A DNA stretch of 53,580 nt from an uncultured Pelagibacteraceae bacterium. GTDB taxonomy: Bacteria; Pseudomonadota; Alphaproteobacteria; Pelagibacterales; Pelagibacteraceae. The stretch spans positions 1 to 53,580 of the forward strand of contig CACEDG010000007.1 in NCBI GenBank assembly GCA_902558225.1, read 5' to 3'. Each line of letters opens with the position of its first letter. The first letter of the stretch is position 1. A model generated the notes under the pieces. The model had not been told where the DNA came from. It did no database searches and saw only the letters and a list, made by a program, of their open reading frames with translations. The position numbers and the translations under genes are program-made. Below, piece after piece: positions 46,778 through 53,580 of the stretch.

Positions 46778-48842
46778 AGCTTGCTTTTAATAATTGAAAA
46801 TTTATAAAATTTGAAAAGGTTTTACATAACATATTAATAAGTTCCAAACGATTTTTTCTTAAAGTTTCATTTTCCTCATTCACTTTTACATTATCAAAAA
46901 AATCAAAAACTTCTTTTCTCGCGTTAGCTAAAATTGACAAAGATTTTTCATAATTTTCATCATTGTTAACAGCAGAAAAGTAATTTTTAATTTCATTAAT
47001 TTTTTTATATAAGTTTCTTTCAAAATCAGTTTTGAAAATTCCAGGATCCGTCGAATCATCGATTTCAATTCGATTATTTTTCATCTCATTTTCCAATATG
47101 CTTGAAGCTCTTTTAAATGTTGAAATAATATCTTCTCCAATTTGATTATTAATAATTTTATTTAGACATCTCGCTTTATCATAAGATGAGTATATTTCAT
47201 TTAAAGAAAATGATGAAACTATTGCCTCAATTATGTCGTATCGAATATCCTTTTCTTTCAAATAATATCTAAATCTATCTTTTAAGAATTCATTCAATTC
47301 TTTTTGCAAATTTTTGTTATTGAAATTAAAATTTTGATCCTCATATAAATTTGTAGAATAACTCAATAAGCTATTTATTTTTAAATTTTTTTTATTCTCA
47401 ATCAAAGTTCTAATTATACCAAGTGCTATTCTTCTAAGGGCAAAAGGATCTTTTGAGCTTGTAGGTTTTTCATTAATACCAAAAAAACCTACTAAAGTGT
47501 CCAGCTTATCTGTAATCGATAATGAGACACTAAATAGATTTTTTGGAACATTTGAATTTAATCCTATTGGCAAATACTGCTCTGCTAATGCTAATGAAAC
47601 ATCTTTATCAAATCCCTGATAAGCTGAAAAATATCCACACATTATACCTTGGAGTTCAGGAAATTCACCAACTATTTCAGAAGTTAAATCTGTTTTACAA
47701 ATTGAAGCTGATAATTCAACTTTCTCTTTACTGATTAATAATTCATCCGAAATCATCCCACCAAGCTTTCTCATTCTTTGTACTTTATCAAAATAATTTC
47801 CAAGACCCTTGAAAAAACTTATAGATTTTAGTTCTGAGATTTTTTTAACTAGATTATGAGATTTATCTTTATTCCAAAAGAATTCTGCATCATTCAATCT
47901 TGCTTCAACTACTCTTTCATTACCTATTTTAACTAGACCTTTATTATCTTTAATATTTGAGACAATCAAAAATTCATTAGTTATTTCATTTTTTTCATTA
48001 AAAGTCGGAAAATACTTTTGATGCGACTCCATTGTTAAAATCAAAATTTCTTTAGGAATTGATAAAAACTTTTTATCAAAGTTACATAATAAAATATTTG
48101 GGCTATCTACCAAATTAACAACTTCTTCCGTTAATTTAGAATTATTACTTATTTTAAGTCGTTTTTTATTTAAAATCTTTAAAAAATTTCGGTTTATTAT
48201 TTTAAGTCTTTTATTTTGATCAATATATATCCCTTGTTTTTCAAAAAACTTTTCATAAGTTTTAAAATCATAAAATTTTTTTTTCTTTTCCTCGAGATCC
48301 TTATCTATAAAAGTTGAGTTTGAAGAGACAAGATGATGAAAATCAAAATTGATTACATTTTTATCAAATATTGATAAAATTGATTTTAGAGGTCTGCCCC
48401 AACTTAAGTCATATTCACCCCATTTCATTGACTTTTTCCATTGATAGCTCTCTAAAATTTTTGGGATAAATTCTTTTAATAAATCATGAGTCTTTAGTGA
48501 TTTTGATTTTGTTTTATAAAAAAAAAATTCACCTTTTTCAGTTCTTTTTTTAAATAAATCTACTTTATTGATATTTTTAGATCGGATAAATCCCTCGAGA
48601 GCTTGGAGCGGGGAGTCAACACTTGGTCCTCTAATCTCTTCAGATTTAATATTAATAAACTTATCTAAACCCTCAAAAACTACAACAACTCTGTTAGGAC
48701 AAGATAGAGAGAAGCTTTTTTTGGATTTAATAGATTTTTTATTAAAAAAAGTTTTGAAGTCATCTAAAATTTTTTCTCTAAAACTTTTTTGAAGTCTGGC
48801 TGGAATTTCTTCACTAAAAAGCTCTAAAAAAAATTCTGACAT
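46770..48842 (-). CDS. glyS: Glycyl-tRNA synthetase beta subunit
   Basis: The 690-residue subunit begins with the characteristic FFLELFSEEIPARLQ and contains the B3/4-like and HD-like regions. The motif KDPFALRRIALGIIRTL and a C-terminal anticodon-binding segment are typical of GlyS. It pairs with the alpha subunit from glyQ, whose gene ends 1 base upstream. It overlaps ppdK by 8 bases. The two-subunit bacterial form agrees with a proteobacterium. Confidence 0.96.
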   Translation of the reverse strand: MSEFFLELFSEEIPARLQKSFREKILDDFKTFFNKKSIKSKKSFSLSCPNRVVVVFEGLDKFINIKSEEIRGPSVDSPLQALEGFIRSKNINKVDLFKKRTEKGEFFFYKTKSKSLKTHDLLKEFIPKILESYQWKKSMKWGEYDLSWGRPLKSILSIFDKNVINFDFHHLVSSNSTFIDKDLEEKKKKFYDFKTYEKFFEKQGIYIDQNKRLKIINRNFLKILNKKRLKISNNSKLTEEVVNLVDSPNILLCNFDKKFLSIPKEILILTMESHQKYFPTFNEKNEITNEFLIVSNIKDNKGLVKIGNERVVEARLNDAEFFWNKDKSHNLVKKISELKSISFFKGLGNYFDKVQRMRKLGGMISDELLISKEKVELSASICKTDLTSEIVGEFPELQGIMCGYFSAYQGFDKDVSLALAEQYLPIGLNSNVPKNLFSVSLSITDKLDTLVGFFGINEKPTSSKDPFALRRIALGIIRTLIENKKNLKINSLLSYSTNLYEDQNFNFNNKNLQKELNEFLKDRFRYYLKEKDIRYDIIEAIVSSFSLNEIYSSYDKARCLNKIINNQIGEDIISTFKRASSILENEMKNNRIEIDDSTDPGIFKTDFERNLYKKINEIKNYFSAVNNDENYEKSLSILANARKEVFDFFDNVKVNEENETLRKNRLELINMLCKTFSNFINFQLLKASYE

Positions 48843-48843
48843 T

Positions 48844-49725
48844 CTATTTTTGTGTATTAATCCAGGTTTCTGCTGCTTGTTTAGTAATCTCTCTTATTCT
48901 ACTAATGTATTCAGCTCTTTGTGTAACACTAATTACACCTCTTGCATCTAATAAATTAAATATATGGCTTGCTTTTAAACATTGATCATATGCTGGTAAA
49001 GATATTTTTTTTTCAACTAATGATTTTGCTTCAGATTCAATCATTTCAAAAATTTTTAAAAGATTTTCTGTATTTGCATAATCAAAATTATATGCAGAAA
49101 ACTCTTTTTCAGCTTGATGAAAAACTTCTCTATACTCTACTCCATTATTGTTCCAAACTAAATCATAAACGTTTTTTTTCTGTTGCGTAAACATACAAAT
49201 TCTTTCAAGTCCATAAGTTATTTCAACTGAAACAGGTTTACATTGGAAGCCTGCCATTTGTTGGAAATATGTAAACTGTGTAATCTCCATTCCATCACAC
49301 CACACTTCCCATCCGAGTCCAGCTGCTCCAAGAGTTGGACTTTCCCAATCATCTTCAACAAATCTAATATCATGATCTTTGTGATTGATGCCGATCACTG
49401 ATAAACTATTTAAATAGAGTTTTTTAATATTTGATGGAGATGGTTTAATTATCACTTGAAATTGATAATAATGCTGAAGTCTATTTGGATTATCACCGTA
49501 CCTACCATCTGTCGGTCTTCTTGAAGGTTGAACATAAGCTGCTTTCCATGGTTTAGGTCCAAGAGACCTAAGAGTAGTAGCTGGGTGAAATGTTCCAGCT
49601 CCAACCTCCATATCATACGGCTGTAAAATAACACAACCATGTTTACTCCAGAACTTTTGTAAATTTAAAATTGTATCTTGAAAAGTTTGAAATTTAGGTT
49701 TTTTTCGAATTTTTCTAGAGACCAT
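48844..49725 (-). CDS. glyQ: Glycyl-tRNA synthetase alpha subunit
   Basis: The class II catalytic subunit has motifs [40 protein letters not shown] and [21 protein letters not shown] start it at ATG 49725 (293 residues). That N-terminus ([16 protein letters not shown]) is close in length to known GlyQ, which has only a few residues before the conserved TFQ. An upstream ATG at 49749 adds eight residues and lies inside the 3' end of the S49 peptidase gene, and it cannot be excluded. The start overlaps the peptidase gene by 11 bases. Confidence 0.94.
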   Translation of the reverse strand: MVSRKIRKKPKFQTFQDTILNLQKFWSKHGCVILQPYDMEVGAGTFHPATTLRSLGPKPWKAAYVQPSRRPTDGRYGDNPNRLQHYYQFQVIIKPSPSNIKKLYLNSLSVIGINHKDHDIRFVEDDWESPTLGAAGLGWEVWCDGMEITQFTYFQQMAGFQCKPVSVEITYGLERICMFTQQKKNVYDLVWNNNGVEYREVFHQAEKEFSAYNFDYANTENLLKIFEMIESEAKSLVEKKISLPAYDQCLKASHIFNLLDARGVISVTQRAEYISRIREITKQAAETWINTQK

Positions 49726-50521
49726 ATTTCTGCCAAACAGATTTTTCATCTAATATATTTGCAAATTGATCAACGTTTTCGGTTGACGATGACAGCTTTC
49801 TACTTAACCAACTTTTAGCTTTTTCAAATCTTTTAATAACTATATCCTCTCCAAATTTTTCTCTCAAAATTTGATTTGCATTACCAATTCCATCAATCAA
49901 ACCAAGATCCATTGCTTTAGTACCAGACCAAAACTCACCTGAAAATAATTCTATTTCTGATTTCTTTAATTTTGAACCTCTACTTTTTTCAACAACATCA
50001 ATAAAGTTTTTATGTAAGTCTAGCTGAATACTTTTTAATCTTTCGATATCCTCTTTTTTTTCCTCTTGAAAAGGATCTAAAGTACTTTTATTTTTTCCAG
50101 CTGTATAAATTCTTCTTTCAACCCCAATTTTTTTTATCAATTCTGTAAAGCCAAATGAAGAGTAAATTACACCTATTGATCCTATAATTGAGCTAGAATT
50201 TGCAAATATTTCATCTCCCGCACATGCAATTAGATAACCTCCAGATGCTGCTACATCTTCTGCAAAAACTATCACTTTTTTTTTATTTTTTTTTGCTTGT
50301 TGTTTTATAAAATCATAAATTAAATGTGATTGAACTGGTGATCCCCCTGGTGAATTAATCGTGATTGCCACACACGGAGCTTTTTTTACCAAAAAAGCTT
50401 TGGAGATGATCTCTTCTTGACTAGATAAATCCAAGCCTTGTTTAAATTTGCCTACATTGCCAATGATGCCACTTAACTTAATATGGGGAACTATTTTTTT
50501 CTTTTTTAAAAAAGAGAACAT
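49715..50521 (-). CDS. S49-family (SppA/SohB-like) peptidase
   Basis: The 268-residue peptidase has a ClpP-like fold. The catalytic Ser93 lies in [19 protein letters not shown] and the general base is probably Lys145 in [11 protein letters not shown]. The substrate loop [13 protein letters not shown] is conserved. No membrane helix or signal peptide is visible, unlike many SppA proteins. It may be peripheral or cytoplasmic, perhaps degrading leader peptides, including those cleaved from prepilins or exported proteins, though this is inference. It is divergent from ispB and overlaps glyQ. Confidence 0.9.
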   Translation of the reverse strand: MFSFLKKKKIVPHIKLSGIIGNVGKFKQGLDLSSQEEIISKAFLVKKAPCVAITINSPGGSPVQSHLIYDFIKQQAKKNKKKVIVFAEDVAASGGYLIACAGDEIFANSSSIIGSIGVIYSSFGFTELIKKIGVERRIYTAGKNKSTLDPFQEEKKEDIERLKSIQLDLHKNFIDVVEKSRGSKLKKSEIELFSGEFWSGTKAMDLGLIDGIGNANQILREKFGEDIVIKRFEKAKSWLSRKLSSSTENVDQFANILDEKSVWQKYGL

Positions 50522-50589
50522 ACTAAACCTTTATAGAATTTTTATATGAATATAAAGACACCTTATAATTGAAGATTTAGGTGCGTCAA

Positions 50590-50620
50590 TTGATAAGTGT
50601 CAAAAGAAACTTTTTATACT
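50590..50620 (+). promoter_or_regulatory. Candidate promoter for ispB
   Basis: TTGATA (50590-50595) and TATACT (50615-50620) resemble -35 and -10 elements, separated by 19 bases, slightly longer than ideal. The -10 box is 14 bases before the ispB ATG, which implies a very short leader. It lies in the 113-base divergent region between the S49 peptidase gene and ispB. Confidence 0.4.
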
Positions 50621-50634
50621 AATTTGCACTTTAA

Positions 50635-51648
50635 ATGGGTAACGTAATTCAATTAAAAAATAAAATTAATAATTCATATTTTCAACTAAAAAATTCAGTT
50701 GAAGATAGATTGATTTTAGTTGAAGAAAAAATAAACTCCAAATTAGAGAGTAATGTAGACTTAGTTCAGAGAATGACAAATTACCACCTTGGTACTGGTG
50801 GAAAAAGATTAAGAGCTTTACTAACTCTAGGTTCTGCAAAATTGTGTGGATATACAAAAGGTACCAGAGATATAAATTTAGCTGCTTGTGTAGAACTTAT
50901 TCACTCTGCAACTTTGATGCATGATGATGTAATTGATAATGGATCTATCAGAAGGGGAAGAAAAACTTTAAACAAAGTTTGGGACAACCATTCCTCTGTT
51001 TTAGTTGGAGATTATTTGCTTAGTAGATGTTTTGAAATGATGGTAGATGACGGAAATATTGAAGTCTTAAAATTATTGTCTTCAACTTCTTCTAAAATTG
51101 CCCAAGGTGAAGTTCTACAATTACAGCATAGAGGTGAGGTAGACATGTTGGAGGAAACTTATTTAAGAATAATCTCTGCAAAAACTGCTGAATTATTTGC
51201 TGCAGCTACCAAAGTTGGTGCGATTTTGTCAGATATGACAGCAAAGGAAAAGGAAGCTTTAGAATTTTATGGAAGGAATTTGGGTTTAACGTTTCAAATA
51301 GCTGATGATACTTTAGATTATAATTCTGGAACAAAATTATTTGGAAAAAAAATTGGGAAAGATTTTTATGAGGGTAAAATTACTTTGCCGATAATCTTGT
51401 TATTTCAAAAAGCAAACTTAAAAGAAAAAGAAAAGCTTAGAAATATTTTTTTAAAAGATAGTAGAGATGAAAATGATTTTAGTCATACAATGTCTTTAAT
51501 AAAACAGTACGAAATTATTAAAGAATGTTATCAAAAAGCAAATCATTACATAAATTTATCATCAAACTCATTATCAATATTTAAAGATTGTAACGAAAGA
51601 AATATTCTAGAAGATTTAACTTCATTTAGTTTGTCTAGAGATTTTTAG
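50635..51648 (+). CDS. ispB: Polyprenyl diphosphate synthase (IspB-type, ubiquinone side chain)
   Basis: The 337-residue trans-prenyltransferase has the first Asp-rich motif DDVID at 97-101 (ATLMHDDVIDNGSIRRGRKT) and the second DDTLD at 224-228 (FQIADDTLDYNSG). GGKRLR near residue 55-60 binds diphosphate. Such enzymes elongate farnesyl diphosphate with IPP to octaprenyl or decaprenyl diphosphate for ubiquinone. Chain length cannot be determined here. It overlaps the convergent pdxH stop by 4 bases. The upstream IPP pathway gene dxs lies nearby (53392). Confidence 0.93.
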   Translation: MGNVIQLKNKINNSYFQLKNSVEDRLILVEEKINSKLESNVDLVQRMTNYHLGTGGKRLRALLTLGSAKLCGYTKGTRDINLAACVELIHSATLMHDDVIDNGSIRRGRKTLNKVWDNHSSVLVGDYLLSRCFEMMVDDGNIEVLKLLSSTSSKIAQGEVLQLQHRGEVDMLEETYLRIISAKTAELFAAATKVGAILSDMTAKEKEALEFYGRNLGLTFQIADDTLDYNSGTKLFGKKIGKDFYEGKITLPIILLFQKANLKEKEKLRNIFLKDSRDENDFSHTMSLIKQYEIIKECYQKANHYINLSSNSLSIFKDCNERNILEDLTSFSLSRDF

Positions 51649-52271
51649 GGACTTAGAAGATTTTTTGTCCAACTACCATCTTTATCTAAAGAGTACTTTA
51701 GCCTCTCATGAATTCTATTATCTCCATCTAACCAAAACTCAATTGTGGATGGTGTTAGATTCCAGCCTGACCAGTGACGTGGCCTAGGTACATTATTTTT
51801 ATTATTATATTTTTTTTTATAATTCTCTAATGCATTTAAAAGTTCATCTCTATTTTGTAGAATGCTACTTTGTTTTGAGGCCCAAGCACCTATTCTGCTA
51901 TCATATGCTCTAGAATTATAATACTTGTCAGCGGTTTGATCGTCTACTTGTTTCAATTTACCAACTATTCTTATTTGTCTTAGTAAACTTTTCCAGTGAA
52001 AACACATCGTAGCATTTGGATTTTCTTTAATTTCATTTCCTTTCTGACTATTTAAATTTGTATAAAAAACAAAACCATTTTCACTATGACCTTTAAGTAA
52101 AACCATTCTTACTGAGGGAATACCCTCTTTATTTGCAGTACCAAGTGCTAAAGCATTTGGATCGTTAATTTCTTTTTTTTTAGCCTCCTCAAACCATTTT
52201 TGAAATAGTTCAAAAGGGTTATCTAGATCTAAAAAGCATTTATTTAGCCCTAGTGAATTTTTTTGATTCAT
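51645..52271 (-). CDS. pdxH: Pyridoxamine 5'-phosphate oxidase
   Basis: The 208-residue FMN enzyme oxidises PNP or PMP to PLP. Signature elements include the FMN-binding RMVLLKGHSENGFVFYTN, then SRIGAWASKQSS and the C-terminal RHWSGWNLTPSTIEFW with DNRIHER, ending in LLSP. Length and all blocks match PdxH. It is divergent from aroC, 33 bases away, and convergent with ispB with a 4-base overlap of stop regions. Confidence 0.96.
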   Translation of the reverse strand: MNQKNSLGLNKCFLDLDNPFELFQKWFEEAKKKEINDPNALALGTANKEGIPSVRMVLLKGHSENGFVFYTNLNSQKGNEIKENPNATMCFHWKSLLRQIRIVGKLKQVDDQTADKYYNSRAYDSRIGAWASKQSSILQNRDELLNALENYKKKYNNKNNVPRPRHWSGWNLTPSTIEFWLDGDNRIHERLKYSLDKDGSWTKNLLSP

Positions 52272-52304
52272 AATTTAAACAAAATAATCTATACAATATA
52301 AATA

Positions 52305-53387
52305 ATGTCATTTAATACTTTTGGAAAGACTTTTCGTTTCACAACTTGGGGAGAGTCCCATGGTCTAGCTATTGGTTGTATTATCGATGGATGTCCACCA
52401 TTAATATCATTAAAAGAGGCCGATATTCAAAAAGAATTAAATAAACGAAAACCTGGCCAATCTAAATTTACCACTCAAAGAAAGGAAAGTGATAAGGTTC
52501 AAATTCTTTCAGGAGTTTTTGAGGGAAAAACGACAGGGACCCCAATATCATTAATAATTTACAATGAAGATATGCGATCAAAGGATTATAATGATATTAA
52601 GGATAAATTTAGACCAGGACATGCCGATTTCACATATTTTAAGAAATATGGAATTAGAGACTACAGAGGTGGTGGTAGATCATCTGCTAGAGAAACGGCT
52701 GCAAGAGTTGCGGCTGGTGCTGTGGCAAGAAAAGTTTTAGAAAATAAATTAGGAAAAAAATTTAAAATCTCTGGAGCAGTGACTCAGCTTGGAATACTAG
52801 GATGTGATACAAATAAATGGGATGATAAAATAATTTCTAAAAACCCATTTTTTTGCCCAGATAAATCAATGTTAAAAATTTGGGAAAAATATTTATTAAG
52901 TATAAGAAAAGCTGGCTCGTCATGTGGGGCAATAATCGAGGTAAGAGCTAATGGTGTTCCTGCAGGATTAGGTGCGCCTATATACTCAAAATTAGATTCT
53001 GACATAGCTTCAGCTATGATGAGTATAAATGCTGTAAAAGGAGTTAACATTGGCTCAGGAATGAACTCAGCTCAATTGTCAGGTGAGGAAAATTCAGATG
53101 AGATTTCTCAAAATAGAAATAAAACAAAATTTAAGACTAATAACGCTGGGGGTATTCTAGGAGGTATTTCTTCGGGTCAAGAAATAATTGTTTCTTTTGC
53201 CGTAAAGCCAACTTCTTCAATTTTAAAAAGTAGAAAAACAATTAATAAGTTTGGAAAGAATACAAGTATATCAGTGAAAGGTAGACATGATCCATGTGTT
53301 GGTATTAGAGCTGTGCCAGTAGGCGAAGCAATGCTTTCATGCGTTTTATTAGATCATTATCTTCTACATAAAGCTCAATGTGGTTAA
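52305..53387 (+). CDS. aroC: Chorismate synthase
   Basis: The 360-residue FMN-dependent enzyme converts EPSP to chorismate, the last step of the shikimate pathway. Signatures include [40 protein letters not shown] and the C-terminal [19 protein letters not shown]. Length is normal. The gene is monocistronic in the window, with its stop 4 bases from the convergent dxs end. Confidence 0.97.
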   Translation: MSFNTFGKTFRFTTWGESHGLAIGCIIDGCPPLISLKEADIQKELNKRKPGQSKFTTQRKESDKVQILSGVFEGKTTGTPISLIIYNEDMRSKDYNDIKDKFRPGHADFTYFKKYGIRDYRGGGRSSARETAARVAAGAVARKVLENKLGKKFKISGAVTQLGILGCDTNKWDDKIISKNPFFCPDKSMLKIWEKYLLSIRKAGSSCGAIIEVRANGVPAGLGAPIYSKLDSDIASAMMSINAVKGVNIGSGMNSAQLSGEENSDEISQNRNKTKFKTNNAGGILGGISSGQEIIVSFAVKPTSSILKSRKTINKFGKNTSISVKGRHDPCVGIRAVPVGEAMLSCVLLDHYLLHKAQCG

Positions 53388-53391
53388 TTTT

Positions 53392-53580
53392 TTAATTTTG
53401 TTTTTTCAGAACTATATTAGAATTTAGTAAGTCTAAAACTTTATCTTCAATTGAAACTGAGTCAAGATTTGCTTTTTTGTACATTTCTTCTGGAGTATCT
53501 TGATCAATAAAAATATCTGGCAATGTTAATGATCTAAATTTGAGATTAGAGTCCATTAAGCCTTTTTTTGTCAAAAAATC
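53392..53580 (-). CDS. dxs: 1-deoxy-D-xylulose-5-phosphate synthase, C-terminal fragment (runs off the right edge)
   Basis: Only the last 62 codons are inside the window; the frame continues past 53580 without a start that fits. The visible end (KGLMDSNLKFRSLTLPDIFI then DQDTPEEMYKKANLD) matches the C-terminal tail of Dxs. There GLPDxFIxHGxPxEx-type sequence precedes a final helix. Dxs makes DXP from pyruvate and glyceraldehyde 3-phosphate, the first step of the MEP isoprenoid route. A nearby ispB supports the call. The TTG at 53572-53574 is an internal leucine codon rather than a start. Confidence 0.85.
   Translation of the reverse strand, partial: DFLTKKGLMDSNLKFRSLTLPDIFIDQDTPEEMYKKANLDSVSIEDKVLDLLNSNIVLKKQN

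Overview
The window looks like chromosome from a SAR11-type marine alphaproteobacterium (Candidatus Pelagibacter or a close relative). The evidence is the very AT-rich sequence, the short or overlapping gene junctions, the gene content, and a circularly permuted two-piece tmRNA, an arrangement typical of Alphaproteobacteria. No insertion sequence, prophage, integrase, tRNA or CRISPR array was seen. Almost all genes lie on the minus strand in long, tightly packed operons.

Region 1 (1-19040) is a type IV pilus locus. It holds the first 60 codons of a pilB-like ATPase, then pilQ, pilP, pilO and a fused pilM-pilN gene. Next come a 586-base intergenic region carrying eight copies of an 11-base motif, a small membrane protein, a GAF/SpoIIE-type phosphatase, the prepilin peptidase pilD on the plus strand, an AsmA-like protein and a tiny membrane protein. 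The locus ends with a giant pilY1, a periplasmic protein, the minor prepilins pilX, pilW, pilV and a FimT/GspH-like prepilin, and pilT. Together these encode envelope assembly, pilin processing, a tip adhesin and retraction. PilC and a clear major pilin are not in the window.

Region 2 (19114-24145) is a compact minus-strand operon: a DadA-like FAD oxidoreductase, an EamA transporter, a D-2-hydroxyacid dehydrogenase, an HDAC-like amidohydrolase, msrB and two small membrane proteins. Region 3 (24196-34975) joins branched-chain amino acid synthesis (ilvB, ilvN, ilvC, leuA) to the rod-shape machinery (mreB, mreC, mreD, mrdA, rodA), with leuA stop and mreB start overlapping. Region 4 (35029-40395) is miaA, a DegP/HtrA protease, a DUF2065 protein, hflC and hflK, with mrp divergent.

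Region 5 (40400-53580) contains a beta-propeller autotransporter-like protein, thyX, ssrA, a 59-residue coiled-coil gene overlapping the stop of ppdK, glyS and glyQ, an S49 peptidase, a polyprenyl diphosphate synthase, pdxH, aroC and the 3' end of dxs.

The most unusual items are the 4+4 inverted array of TCTAACACAAA upstream of the fused pilMN gene, the PilMN architecture itself, the PilY1 whose VWA domain appears split by a propeller-like insertion, and the propeller/autotransporter gene.
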